A DNA stretch of 61,270 nucleotides from CAYNWK01 sp964400875 (GTDB lineage Bacteria; Chloroflexota; Anaerolineae; Anaerolineales; UBA4823): positions 1-61,270 of the forward strand of contig CAYNWK010000009.1 of NCBI GenBank assembly GCA_964400875.1. The letters run 5' to 3'. The notes under the pieces were generated by a model that worked only from the letters and a program-made list of their open reading frames with translations, did not search any database and was not told the DNA's origin. Positions 50,209 to 58,750 of the stretch are shown one piece after another (the stretch's first letter is position 1; each line of letters begins with the position of its first letter). A program made the translations under genes and the position numbers.

Positions 50209-50703
50209 ATGGCGGAGAAGGTTTTCCTGGGCCTGGGCTCAAATCTTGGAGATCGCCTGTCCAATCTGCGCACGGCAGTCACCGCTCTGCCGCCAGGGGT
50301 GATCGATTTGCTCAGTTCACGGGTTTATGAGACGCCTCCGTGGGGGTTCGAAGAGCAGCCGGCTTTTCTCAACCAGGTGGTCGCCGGCAAGACGGAACTC
50401 ACCCCTGAGGAACTGCTCTCCTACGTCAAGGCCATCGAACGACACATGGGCCGCCGCAAAACTCGCCGCTACGGTCCTCGGGTGATCGATATCGACATCC
50501 TTTTCTACGCCGATTGCGTGGTCAACCGCAAATCCCTCAAGATCCCCCATCCTCAGATTGCCGCGCGCGCCTTCGTGCTGGTGCCACTGGCGGATTTGGC
50601 CCCCGACCTGCGCCACCCGCAGAGCGGAGAGAGCGTCAAGGCGATGCTGGCGAAAGTGGAGCGTGAAGGGATCGAAGTGTTTGCCCCCGGGAATATGCGG
50701 TAA
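50209..50703 (+). CDS. folK: 2-amino-4-hydroxy-6-hydroxymethyldihydropteridine pyrophosphokinase
   Basis: A 164-residue HPPK, which transfers pyrophosphate from ATP to the pterin alcohol in folate synthesis. VFLGLGSNLGDRLSNL is the substrate-binding start, then YETPPWGFEEQPAFLNQV, and the metal-binding motif GPRVIDIDILFYAD. It begins 6 bases after the thiolase stop. folP lies 600 bases downstream, with one unrelated gene between; folB is not here. Confidence 0.96.
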   Translation: MAEKVFLGLGSNLGDRLSNLRTAVTALPPGVIDLLSSRVYETPPWGFEEQPAFLNQVVAGKTELTPEELLSYVKAIERHMGRRKTRRYGPRVIDIDILFYADCVVNRKSLKIPHPQIAARAFVLVPLADLAPDLRHPQSGESVKAMLAKVEREGIEVFAPGNMR

Positions 50704-50786
50704 AATTTAATCTGGTTACTTTCGGTCGATCGCCCGGATGTAATCAATTAGGCAGATTAAGCGTCATTAGCCGCAGGAGGCTCAGC

Positions 50787-51215
50787 ATGGCCGATCAAGA
50801 AGCCCTCAAGCCGCTCAACTGGACTCCCGATCCCGAAATCGGTTACACGGTTGCCCGCAGGCCGGATGGTGGGATGCATTACACCTTTACCAACACCGAC
50901 CAGGACACCCTGGAACACTGGCGGAAGTTCGCTCTGGAACATCTGCTCGATTCCGACCGGCTGACCCGCAACCTGTACGATCTGCGAGAGATCGACTCGC
51001 TGCCAAAGGACGCGATCGAGTACGCGCTGGAAGTCAGCAACGACCCATCTACGCGCAACATTCGCCTGGCAGTGGTCGTGGCGAACGAAATGGTGCGTGA
51101 GGGCATTCAGAAGATCGCTGCGCTGACCCCGCCAGGTGGTTTGGAGATCGGTATCTTTACCGACATGGCTGAGGCGAAAGCCTGGCTGGACCGGCCGCTG
51201 ACCTTATTGACCTGA
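50787..51215 (+). CDS. Hypothetical alpha/beta protein between folK and folP
   Basis: A 142-residue soluble protein. Alternating strands and helices (RLTRNLYDLREIDSLPKDAI, RNIRLAVVVANEMVREGIQKIAAL, LEIGIFTDMAEAKAWL) look like a STAS/SpoIIAA-like fold, which binds partner proteins or lipids, but this rests on pattern only. AGGAGG precedes the ATG. It starts 83 bases after folK, and a folate role is not implied by its sequence. Confidence 0.7.
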   Translation: MADQEALKPLNWTPDPEIGYTVARRPDGGMHYTFTNTDQDTLEHWRKFALEHLLDSDRLTRNLYDLREIDSLPKDAIEYALEVSNDPSTRNIRLAVVVANEMVREGIQKIAALTPPGGLEIGIFTDMAEAKAWLDRPLTLLT

Positions 51216-51307
51216 ACTGCTTACCTGCAATCCTTGCTCCTAACTGCATAGGCTCACAAGTTTTGCCGAATAACCGGTCCGATCATCCCGGTCCAGAAAG
51301 AGGAACG

Positions 51308-51331
51308 ATGAAATCATTTTATGACTCCTGA
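51308..51331 (+). other. Possible 7-codon upstream ORF overlapping folP
   Basis: ATG 51308 is preceded by GAGGAACG at good spacing and encodes MKSFYDS before TGA 51329-51331. It overlaps the folP ATG 51321 by one frame. It could couple translation into folP or be accidental. Confidence 0.3.
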
Positions 51332-52256
51332 AACCACCCAAAAAAGAAGCGCTGCAAATCTCGAGCTCGAAAGCCTGAACTTTGCCTGGGGCCGGCGTAC
51401 CTACGTGATGGGCATCCTCAACCTGACCCCGGACAGCTTCTCGGGAGATGGGTTGCTGGCTGGGACGGACGGCGATAGCGATGATGAGGACGCCCGGTTG
51501 GAAGCAACCCTGGCGCAGGCCCGCCGCTTCCTGGAGGCTGGGGTGGATATCCTGGACGTGGGTGGGGAGAGCACCCGTCCCGGAGCGGAGATGGTCAGCG
51601 CCCAGGAGGAGATCAACCGGGTTATCCCGGTGATTCGAGCCCTCTCCGAAGAGACCGGCGCGCCGATCTCCATCGACACCTACAAAGCCCAGGTAGCCGA
51701 AGCGGCGCTGCAGGCCGGCGCCCAGCTGGTCAACGATGTTTGGGGCTTGAATGCTGATCCGGATCTGGCAGCCGTGATTGCTGCGCATCGCGTACCGGTG
51801 ATCTTGATGCACAACCGCAGCTCGTGGGCTCACGCAGAGATCAAGTCCAGACTCGGGGGGCGCTATGTAGGTGTCCCGTATGAGGACCTGATCGGCGACA
51901 TTCAGCGGGAATTATTAGAGAGCGTAGAAGCAGCTCGCGCAGCCGGCATTCCGGAGGAGCACATCATCCTCGACCCCGGGATCGGTTTTGGTAAAACAGT
52001 GGAGCAGAATCTCGAACTGTTAGATCGTCTTGGGGAAATTCGCGAGCTGGGCTACCCGGTGCTGATCGGACCCTCGCGCAAATCGTTTATCGGGTACACG
52101 TTGGACCTGCCCCCCGAGCAACGCCTGGCAGGCACGGCCGCGGCGGTTGCGCTGGGCATCGACCGGGGCGCTGATCTGGTGCGCGTCCACGACGTGGAAT
52201 TTATCGTCCAGGTGGTTAAGATGACCGATGCAATCGTCCGGCGCTCAGCTGATTGA
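51321..52256 (+). CDS. folP: Dihydropteroate synthase
   Basis: A 311-residue TIM-barrel enzyme joining p-aminobenzoate to the pterin pyrophosphate. MGILNLTPDSFSGDG is the pterin-binding loop, followed by GVDILDVGGESTRPGAEM, ISIDTYKAQVAEAAL, and LDPGIGFGKTVEQNLELL. The N-terminus is slightly long. ATG 51321 lies 20 bases from AGGA, whereas a better-placed ATG at 51308 opens an 7-codon out-of-frame ORF that stops at 51331, across the folP start. Confidence 0.95.
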   Translation: MTPETTQKRSAANLELESLNFAWGRRTYVMGILNLTPDSFSGDGLLAGTDGDSDDEDARLEATLAQARRFLEAGVDILDVGGESTRPGAEMVSAQEEINRVIPVIRALSEETGAPISIDTYKAQVAEAALQAGAQLVNDVWGLNADPDLAAVIAAHRVPVILMHNRSSWAHAEIKSRLGGRYVGVPYEDLIGDIQRELLESVEAARAAGIPEEHIILDPGIGFGKTVEQNLELLDRLGEIRELGYPVLIGPSRKSFIGYTLDLPPEQRLAGTAAAVALGIDRGADLVRVHDVEFIVQVVKMTDAIVRRSAD

Positions 52257-52276
52257 TGCTCGTCTCGTTTCGGATG

Positions 52277-53095
52277 CTAGTCCAGGTCGTTGAAGACCCC
52301 CAGCATCTCCAGTCCTTGCACGAACAAACCGACCTGCGTAATTGCCAGCCAGATCAACAAGAATGTCGTTATCCAAGTCAGGTTTTTGATCCACCTAGGC
52401 AGCCCCTCTTGGGCGAAATCGACTCGGGCTTGCAGATCGGCGACCACGCTCTGATAGTCCTGCACCACGGCGCGCGAGTTGGTCAGGCTGGCGTTGATCG
52501 CCTGGACCTGGCGGGTGATGATGTCGAACTCGGCTTCGATCAAGATCAGGTTCCCTCGGCTGGATCGTAAAGTCGACTCGAGTGATTCAAAAGTACCTTG
52601 TAAGGGGTCAAGGCTCTCAGAGACTTGCTGCAGCGAATCCTGCAGCGGCACCGGCGGGTTGTACTGGGGCAGCGGCAGGATCGGGATATTGCTCATAGCG
52701 CGCAAGGTAGTGTCGATCACCCGGGCGCTGGCTTGTGCGGAGATCAGCGAGGTCTGGGTTGCGGTGATGGTGTCGGGCAGCTCCTGGCCGAAGAAGCCGA
52801 TCATAGTATTTACCAGCTCAGTTGAATCGTTGAGCGTCCGCCCGGTAGCCTGGAATGTATCATCCAAAGCGCCGACTGCCCCAGAGGTTTGACCGAGGGA
52901 CTCATCGGCGATAATCAGCCCATCTTCAGAAGCCTGTAAGGTCGAGTCCAGCAGATCGAGGGTCTCCGTCAGGTTGGCAGCGATCGGCGTACGCATTCGC
53001 CAGACGGTGATCAAACCCCAGGCGCTGAACAGGATGCCAATGATAGCCGCACCGAGCAGCGTGTAACCGACGAGTTGTCTGCTAAACTTTCTCAT
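52277..53095 (-). CDS. Two-anchor membrane protein with long extracytoplasmic helical domain
   Basis: A 272-residue protein with an N-terminal membrane segment (about 9-31) and a C-terminal one (about 240-258). Between them are 200 residues of amphipathic, Ser/Thr/Leu-rich heptad-like sequence (TLDLLDSTLQASEDGLIIAD and similar), probably a coiled coil outside the membrane. It resembles chemoreceptor-sensor or MCE-type helical regions but lacks their signatures. Function unknown. It is convergent with folP and divergent from surE. Confidence 0.75.
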   Translation of the reverse strand: MRKFSRQLVGYTLLGAAIIGILFSAWGLITVWRMRTPIAANLTETLDLLDSTLQASEDGLIIADESLGQTSGAVGALDDTFQATGRTLNDSTELVNTMIGFFGQELPDTITATQTSLISAQASARVIDTTLRAMSNIPILPLPQYNPPVPLQDSLQQVSESLDPLQGTFESLESTLRSSRGNLILIEAEFDIITRQVQAINASLTNSRAVVQDYQSVVADLQARVDFAQEGLPRWIKNLTWITTFLLIWLAITQVGLFVQGLEMLGVFNDLD

Positions 53096-53258
53096 CAGGA
53101 ATATCTCTTTCTATGTTAGCCGGGCGTTCCTCACCCGGTCAATACGGAATTCAGGAATTTTCGAATGCCCCGCTTCCTGCCTCACGAAGGTGCCCCATTT
53201 TACCATCCAAAACTCACTCTCACCTATTTCAACGGAGATTTTGAAAGACCTACAAAAG

Positions 53259-54035
53259 ATGACGCATATTTTAGTAACCAATGATGATGGGGTCAGAGCG
53301 CCAGGCTTGTTGGCGCTGGCGAGCAGCCTGCGTGAACTAGGCGAGGTAAGCGTCCTGGCGCCGGATCGCAACTGGTCAGCTTCCGGGCATGTTAAAACTA
53401 TGCACCGCCCGCTGCGTGTCACCGAGGTGAAATTGGAGGATGGCACCTCTGCGTTGGCTTCCGACGGCGCGCCATCCGATTGTGTGGCTTTGGCTTTGTT
53501 GGGTTATCTGCCAGACGAAGTCGATCTCGTCGTTTCGGGAATCAACCCCAACGCAAACCTGGGCCACGACGTGACTTACTCAGGTACGGTAACAGCCGCG
53601 ATGGAAGCGGCTATCTGGAAGGTGCCCGGCTTGGCAGTCTCCCTGGATTCGCCGGAAAACCACCTCGGTGAACTGGATTACGCTACGGCCGCTAAGGTAG
53701 CCGTGCGAGTGGTCCGCGCTGTGTTGGAAAAAGGGCTGGAGCCAGATGTTCTTCTGAACGTCAACGTCCCTTACCTGTCTGAAGCGCAGCTCAAAGGCTT
53801 GAAAATTACTCGCCTGGGGCTGAGAGTCTACCGCGATCAGCTCGACCGCCGGCTGGACCCGCGCGGCCGGCCTTACTTCTGGATCGGCGGGGAAGCGCCT
53901 ACCGGCGTGCCGGAGCGGGGAACGGACTTTGGGGCGTTGGCTGAGGGATTTGTCTCGATCACCCCCTTGCAACTGGACTTGACTGCTTACCCGGCATTAG
54001 AACGGATGCAGGACTGGCAGTGGGGGCCGGGATAA
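53259..54035 (+). CDS. surE: 5'-nucleotidase SurE
   Basis: A 258-residue metal-dependent nucleotidase that hydrolyses nucleoside 5'-monophosphates. The N-terminal ILVTNDDGVRAPGL carries the acidic metal site, and VLAPDRNWSASGH and VVSGINPNANLGHDVTYSGTV supply the remaining conserved residues. ATG 53259 fits the family start, although the frame is open to 53190 and no strong ribosome-binding site is visible. It may feed the nucleotide salvage that links to the pyrimidine operon 1 kb downstream. Confidence 0.95.
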   Translation: MTHILVTNDDGVRAPGLLALASSLRELGEVSVLAPDRNWSASGHVKTMHRPLRVTEVKLEDGTSALASDGAPSDCVALALLGYLPDEVDLVVSGINPNANLGHDVTYSGTVTAAMEAAIWKVPGLAVSLDSPENHLGELDYATAAKVAVRVVRAVLEKGLEPDVLLNVNVPYLSEAQLKGLKITRLGLRVYRDQLDRRLDPRGRPYFWIGGEAPTGVPERGTDFGALAEGFVSITPLQLDLTAYPALERMQDWQWGPG

Positions 54036-54043
54036 CCCCTGAT

Positions 54044-54069
54044 CTTCCCTCAAGTGCGTAAGTCCTAAC
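54044..54069 (+). repeat. Dispersed intergenic motif, copy 2
   Basis: CTTCCCTCAAGTGCGTAAGT followed by CCTAAC, 24 of 26 positions identical to copy 1 (19731-19756). It is 25 bases upstream of ATG 54095, in the same orientation as the gene. Confidence 0.7.
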
Positions 54070-54094
54070 TCCATAAAATCAAGGAGCAAAATCC

Positions 54095-54976
54095 ATGCGA
54101 ATCGGTTTACAAGTACCCCGGTTTACCTGGCCCGGAGGAACCACGGAGATCGCCCCCCGCCTGGCGGAGATCGCCCAGACGGCGGACGAGACCGGCTTCG
54201 CCAGTCTGTGGGTCATGGACCATTTTTTCCAAATCCGCGGGGTCGGCGAGGCTGATGAGCCCATGCTGGAAGGGTATGCCACCCTGGGATACCTTGCAGG
54301 ATTAACGCAACATGTGAAACTGGGCACCCTGGTGACCGGTGTGGTGTACCGCTACCCGGGTATCCTGGTCAAGACTGCCACCACGTTGGACGTGCTCTCG
54401 CGTGGCCGGGCCTACTTCGGCATCGGCGCGGCCTGGTTCGAACGCGAAGCCCGCGGTCTGGGAGTGCCTTTCCCATCCGTCAAAACGCGCTTCGAATTGC
54501 TGGAGGAGGCCCTGCAGATCGCCAAACAGATGTGGTCGGATAAGGCCGATCCATATCAGGGTGAGCACTTCCAGCTGGAAGAGACACTCACCCGCCCGCA
54601 GCCGGTATCGAGACCGCATCCTCCAATTTTGATCGGCGGGATGGGCGAGCGCAAAACCCTGCGACTGGTGGCGAAGTACGCTGATGCTTGCAATTTGTTC
54701 GCCCGCGCCGGGGCGGAACAGTTGCGCCACAAGCTCGACGTGCTGCGCCGGCACTGCGAGGATGTTGGGCGCCCTTACGAGGAGATCGAGCGCACGGCAT
54801 TAGGCACCATCCACCTGGCGCCGGATAAAATGTCGGCAGCTGAAGTCGTTGAATGGTGCCGCCAGCTGGCCGGGCTCGGCTTCCAGCACGTGATCTTCAA
54901 CATGCCCAACGTGCACGAGGTTGAGCCGGTGAAGACCATTGGCCGGGAGGTGATCCCGGCAGTCGCCGAACTGTAA
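54095..54976 (+). CDS. LLM-class F420-dependent oxidoreductase
   Basis: A 293-residue luciferase-like monooxygenase-family protein. FASLWVMDHFFQI, KLGTLVTGVVYRYPGILVKTATTLDVLSRGRAYFGIGAAWFEREARGLG (in pieces) and the late PPILIGGMGERKTLRLVAKYADACNLF are typical of the F420-using group. Hydride transfer from F420H2 or FMNH2 to an unknown substrate is expected. AAGGAG precedes the ATG, 25 bases after motif copy 2. It is the gene just before the pyr operon promoter. Confidence 0.92.
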   Translation: MRIGLQVPRFTWPGGTTEIAPRLAEIAQTADETGFASLWVMDHFFQIRGVGEADEPMLEGYATLGYLAGLTQHVKLGTLVTGVVYRYPGILVKTATTLDVLSRGRAYFGIGAAWFEREARGLGVPFPSVKTRFELLEEALQIAKQMWSDKADPYQGEHFQLEETLTRPQPVSRPHPPILIGGMGERKTLRLVAKYADACNLFARAGAEQLRHKLDVLRRHCEDVGRPYEEIERTALGTIHLAPDKMSAAEVVEWCRQLAGLGFQHVIFNMPNVHEVEPVKTIGREVIPAVAEL

Positions 54977-55002
54977 AGGTGTAATTTTTAAGAGTGCAGC
55001 TC

Positions 55003-55030
55003 TTGACAGAGCAAATAATCGCAGTAGAAT
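55003..55030 (+). promoter_or_regulatory. Promoter of the pyrimidine operon
   Basis: TTGACA (55003-55008), 16 bases, TAGAAT (55025-55030). Transcription should start near 55037, two bases ahead of the leader ORF ATG. It lies 26 bases after the F420-type oxidoreductase stop, so the pyr operon has its own promoter. Confidence 0.75.
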
Positions 55031-55038
55031 CGTTCGGA

Positions 55039-55182
55039 ATGGAAGCGCGCCTCTTATTACCACCGATTGAACGCCGCCCAAGGGCCTTACCGGCCCCAAT
55101 TGGGCGGTTCTTTTTATCCCCAACCGGAGCCCTTCGAGGCTCTATTTTTTTGCCTGCTGCAGATTGGTTGGAGGCCAGTTGA
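55039..55182 (+). CDS. Putative 47-codon leader peptide of the pyr operon
   Basis: ATG 55039 opens a 47-codon ORF (MEARLLLPPIERRPRALPAP and onward) that runs through both terminators of the leader and stops at TGA 55180-55182, overlapping the TTG start of pyrC (TTGA). The predicted transcription start is within two bases of the ATG, so its mRNA would be leaderless. The size and layout recall the 44-codon pyrBI leader of enteric bacteria, where translation coupled to transcription blocks the attenuator when UTP is low. Confidence 0.55.
   Translation: MEARLLLPPIERRPRALPAPIGRFFLSPTGALRGSIFLPAADWLEAS
55074..55115 (+). terminator. Leader attenuator 1 of the pyr operon
   Basis: CCGCCCAA pairs with TTGGGCGG, extended by GGGCC/GGCCC with loop TTACC: about 13 bp, followed by TTCTTTTT. 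It lies between the promoter and pyrC and should stop most transcripts if not prevented. Confidence 0.8.
55126..55151 (+). terminator. Leader attenuator 2 of the pyr operon
   Basis: GAGCC-CTTCGA-GGCTC stem followed by TATTTTTTT, beginning 11 bases after attenuator 1. The second terminator in tandem would make the leader nearly silent without an anti-termination signal. Confidence 0.7.
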
Positions 55183-56231
55183 GACTGCCCGGGCTGATCG
55201 ATGTCCACGTGCACTTGCGCGAGCCTGGCGCGACCCATAAAGAGGATTGGGACAGCGGCACCCAGGCTGCGCTGGCCGGCGGTTTTACTACGGTATTGGC
55301 CATGCCCAATACGCAGCCGCCGATCTGCGATTCGTCCGCCTGGGAGCTCGTCGAAAACGCTGCCCAAAAGAAAGCTCGCTGCGACTACGGCCAGTATGTG
55401 GGCGCCGGCTCGGATAACGCTGAACAGCTAACAGGTTTGGCGCAAAAGGCGGCCGGCTTGAAGATGTATCTGGATCAAACCTATGGTCCGCTGCGTCTGG
55501 ACCACATGAACTCCTGGATGAAGCATTTCGAACATTGGCCTGAGGACAGACCGATAGCTACACACGCCGAAGGGAAAACCATGGCTGCGGTAATCCTGCT
55601 CGCTGCGCTCTACGACCGTCACGTGCACCTATGTCATGTTTCAACGAAGGAAGAGATCTTGTTGATCCGTGCTGCCAAACAGCGCGGGCTGAAGATCACC
55701 TGCGAGGTTACGCCGCATCACCTGTTCTTGACGACGGATGATATCCCCGGATTAGGCGCTGGCCGCAGCGAGGTGCGCCCGCGATTGGCGAGCCCCGAAG
55801 ACCGGGACGCGCTCTGGGAGAACCTGGACATAATCGATTGTTTCGCCACCGATCATGCTCCGCATACCCTGGCGGAAAAATACGGCCCAAATCCGCCGCC
55901 CGGTTTTCCAGGTTTGGAAACGGCCCTGCCTTTGCTGCTCACCGCAGTCCATGAAGGGCGTTTGAACGAAGCGGACCTCGTGGCGCGCTTGCATGCCAAT
56001 CCCAGCCGCATATTCCATCTGCCGGTCCAGGAGGACACCTGGTGTGAGGTCGACGCAGAAGCGCGGTGGGAGCTGCACGCGGCCGATCAATTCACCCGCT
56101 GTGGCTGGACGCCCTTCGAAGGCTGGGTGGTGCGCGGCCGGGTCCGCCGGGTAGTGCTGCGCGGCGGGGAGGTCTTTAAGGATGGGCGGGTGCTCGCCCC
56201 TCCAGGATTTGGAGTTGATATAAGACAGTGA
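55179..56231 (+). CDS. pyrC: Dihydroorotase, CAD-like type
   Basis: A 350-residue zinc enzyme closing carbamoyl-aspartate to dihydroorotate. DVHVHLREPGATHKEDW holds the first metal histidines; GLKMYLDQTYGPLRLD has the probable carboxylated lysine; HAEG, HLCHVS and the catalytic FATDHAPH follow. The LKMYL...LRLD context is like the dihydroorotase of eukaryotic CAD. The start TTG 55179 has GGAGG 4 bases upstream and overlaps the leader-ORF stop; TTG 55164 is a weaker alternative. First gene of pyrC-pyrB-pyrFE-pyrD. Confidence 0.92.
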   Translation: MRLPGLIDVHVHLREPGATHKEDWDSGTQAALAGGFTTVLAMPNTQPPICDSSAWELVENAAQKKARCDYGQYVGAGSDNAEQLTGLAQKAAGLKMYLDQTYGPLRLDHMNSWMKHFEHWPEDRPIATHAEGKTMAAVILLAALYDRHVHLCHVSTKEEILLIRAAKQRGLKITCEVTPHHLFLTTDDIPGLGAGRSEVRPRLASPEDRDALWENLDIIDCFATDHAPHTLAEKYGPNPPPGFPGLETALPLLLTAVHEGRLNEADLVARLHANPSRIFHLPVQEDTWCEVDAEARWELHAADQFTRCGWTPFEGWVVRGRVRRVVLRGGEVFKDGRVLAPPGFGVDIRQ

Positions 56232-56262
56232 AATTCATTTGATGCGTAAGGAGGTCAATGCT

Positions 56263-57255
56263 ATGCCCAGTTACCATCCGCTTGCTCACAATAAAAGTCC
56301 CCATCTGCCCTTTGGAGATCAACGCAACGCGCCTTTCTATGGGAGGGACATTGTCTCGGTGAAACAATTCTCGCGGGCGGACCTGGAGTACATCTTCGGC
56401 GTGGCCCACGAGATGCGTGAAATGGTCGAGCGGGTCGGCACCTTCGATCTGCTGAAAGGTAAAATCCTGGCGAATCTGTTCTACGAGCCATCCACACGCA
56501 CTTCGTCATCGTTCACCTCAGCAATGGAGCGCCTGGGTGGCAGTGTGATCCCGATCAACGAGGTGCGTTATTCCTCGGTATCCAAAGGTGAGTCCTTGCC
56601 CGACACGGTGCGCACGTTGGAATGCTACGCCGACGTCATCGTGCTGCGCCACCCGGAGGTCGGCGCCTCGGCGCTGGCGGCGCAGTATGCTCGCAAGCCG
56701 ATCATCAACGCAGGGGACGGCATTGGTGAACACCCTACACAGGCGCTGCTCGATTTGTTTACCATCGTTGAAGAGCTCGGCAGGGTAGACGGTCTCACGG
56801 TGACCATGCTCGGCGACTTGAAATATGGGCGCACGGTGCACTCGCTGGCTCGCCTGCTCTCGCTCTATACGGTGCGGTTGAATTACGTTTCCCCCGAAAT
56901 CTTACGCCTGCCTGCGGAGATCATCTCGGAGTTGAACGATCGGGGCATATCCCAGATCGAGCACAACACCCTGGAGCCCGTGCTGTCGAGCAGCGACGTA
57001 ATTTACGTCACGCGGGTGCAGAAGGAGCGCTTTGAAGACTTGCAGGAGTACGAGAAGGTCAAAGGCGCCTACGTGATCACCCCAGAGATTATGGACCGCG
57101 CCAAGAATAATATGGTCCTGATGCACCCCCTGCCGCGGGTGGGTGAGATCAGTATGGAAGTGGATACCGACCCGCGCGCAGCCTACTTCCGCCAGATGGA
57201 ATACGGCCTGTACGTGCGCATGGCGCTGCTGGCGATGGTTCTGGGTAAATCTTAA
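56263..57255 (+). CDS. pyrB: Aspartate carbamoyltransferase catalytic subunit
   Basis: A 330-residue enzyme joining carbamoyl phosphate and aspartate. Carbamoyl-phosphate motif is FYEPSTRTSSSF, then HPEVGASALAAQYARKPIINAGDG, EHPTQALLDLFT, and HPLPRVGEISMEVDTDPRAAYF. ATG 56263 is preferred because AAGGAGG is 8 bases upstream; the upstream in-frame ATG at 56239 lacks one. No pyrI regulatory subunit gene follows, so the enzyme probably lacks the classic heteromeric allostery. Confidence 0.95.
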   Translation: MPSYHPLAHNKSPHLPFGDQRNAPFYGRDIVSVKQFSRADLEYIFGVAHEMREMVERVGTFDLLKGKILANLFYEPSTRTSSSFTSAMERLGGSVIPINEVRYSSVSKGESLPDTVRTLECYADVIVLRHPEVGASALAAQYARKPIINAGDGIGEHPTQALLDLFTIVEELGRVDGLTVTMLGDLKYGRTVHSLARLLSLYTVRLNYVSPEILRLPAEIISELNDRGISQIEHNTLEPVLSSSDVIYVTRVQKERFEDLQEYEKVKGAYVITPEIMDRAKNNMVLMHPLPRVGEISMEVDTDPRAAYFRQMEYGLYVRMALLAMVLGKS

Positions 57256-57264
57256 CCAAATCTT

Positions 57265-58740
57265 ATGGACAAGAACCCTCTATCGTTTTTTGCTCGCTTG
57301 GAAGCGCGCACCCGCGCGGCTGATTCGCTGCTGTGTGTCGGTCTGGACCCACATGCAGAAGACCTGCCGGATCGGTCCGCTGAGGCGGCGCGTGACCTTT
57401 GCCTGCGTCTGATCGAGGCTTGCGCCGATCTGGCGGCGGCGTTCAAACCTAACTCGGCTTTCTTCGAAATCTATGGGGCAGCCGGGATCGAGGCGCTCGG
57501 TGCCGTTATCGCCGCGGTGCCCCCTGACATTCCCGTGATACTGGACGCGAAGCGTGGCGACATCGCCTCGACCGGGCGCGCCTATGCCCGGGCTGCGTTT
57601 GAGACTCTCGGTGCGGATGCCCTCACAGTCAGCCCCTATCTGGGAGAGGACAGCCTAGAACCTTTTTTGGGTGATCCCGACCGCGGGGTTTTCCTGTTGT
57701 GTAAGACCTCCAATCCAGGCGCTGCGGACTTACAAGATTTGCAGGTTCTCTCCTATGCGCATAGCCATAAAGATCTTCAGGCTGGAGAGCTGCTGCCTCT
57801 ATTTGAATACCTCGCCAGGCGCGCTCAGGCTTGGAACACGCGCGGCAATCTCGGTTTAGTGGTCGGGGCGACCCAGGTCGAGGCGTTGACGCGCGTCCGC
57901 CAATCCGCACCGGATCTGTGGATCCTGGCGCCGGGGGTGGGCGCGCAGGGCGGCGACCTCCGCCAGGCGCTGAAGGCCGGGTTGCGAACGGACGGGCTCG
58001 GTATGCTGGTGTCGGTATCGCGCAGCATCGCCCGTGCCGAAGATCCACGCGCGGCGGCGGATGCCTTGCGCACCAGTATCAATCGGGAACGCAGCAATCT
58101 CACCGGAATGAATACCTTTCCAAAACAGCTTAAGATGAAGCTCGACCGGAAAAGCCGTCTAGCGCATAATCTGCTGCATGCCGGCTGCATCCGCTTTGGA
58201 AAATTCATCCTCAAATCGGGTTTGGAGTCTCCGATCTACCTAGACCTGCGCTTGTTAGCATCAAATCCGGAATTGTTAGGACAGGTGGCGGCGGCTTACC
58301 TGCCAATTCTGGAGGACCTGGAGTTCGATCGGCTGGCGGCGCTGCCCTATGCAGCCCTGCCGATCGCCACCGCCATCAGCCTGTGGGGTCGTTGGCCGAT
58401 GATCTACCCGCGCAAGGAAGTAAAGTCCTATGGCACAGGCGTTGAGATCGAAGGGGTCTACGAGAGCGGAATGCGCGCTGCGGTGATCGACGACCTGGCG
58501 ACCACCGGCGGGAGCAAATTCGAAGCTATTGAAAAGTTAACTTCGGCCGGTTTGCTTGTTCAGGACGTTGTGGTTCTGGTGGACCGAGAATCAGGCGCCC
58601 AGGGCGCGCTCGCAGAGGCTGGCTACCGCATGCATGCGGTGTTCACGTTGACCGAACTGCTCGACATCTGGGAGGCCGCTGGGAGCGTCGAGCAGAAGCA
58701 GATTGACGCGGTGCGCGCCTTCCTGGCGGCAGGACATTGA
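57265..58740 (+). CDS. pyrFE: Fused orotidine-5'-phosphate decarboxylase and orotate phosphoribosyltransferase
   Basis: A 491-residue fusion in the order PyrF-PyrE. The first domain (about 1-275) has the type 2 decarboxylase motif ILDAKRGDIASTGRAYARA and GLDPHAEDL; the second (about 290-491) is the phosphoribosyltransferase, with the PRPP motif AAVIDDLATTGGSKFEAIE and the orotate site YPRKEVKSYGTG. It converts orotate to UMP in two consecutive steps. The order is the reverse of eukaryotic UMP synthase (PyrE-PyrF). It starts 9 bases after pyrB. Confidence 0.95.
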   Translation: MDKNPLSFFARLEARTRAADSLLCVGLDPHAEDLPDRSAEAARDLCLRLIEACADLAAAFKPNSAFFEIYGAAGIEALGAVIAAVPPDIPVILDAKRGDIASTGRAYARAAFETLGADALTVSPYLGEDSLEPFLGDPDRGVFLLCKTSNPGAADLQDLQVLSYAHSHKDLQAGELLPLFEYLARRAQAWNTRGNLGLVVGATQVEALTRVRQSAPDLWILAPGVGAQGGDLRQALKAGLRTDGLGMLVSVSRSIARAEDPRAAADALRTSINRERSNLTGMNTFPKQLKMKLDRKSRLAHNLLHAGCIRFGKFILKSGLESPIYLDLRLLASNPELLGQVAAAYLPILEDLEFDRLAALPYAALPIATAISLWGRWPMIYPRKEVKSYGTGVEIEGVYESGMRAAVIDDLATTGGSKFEAIEKLTSAGLLVQDVVVLVDRESGAQGALAEAGYRMHAVFTLTELLDIWEAAGSVEQKQIDAVRAFLAAGH

Positions 58741-58750
58741 ACTTGGGTCC

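Noticed and set aside
54977..55178. PyrR-binding loop in the pyr leader
   Set aside because: The conserved PyrR anti-antiterminator sequence is not present; tandem terminators and a leader ORF explain the layout better.
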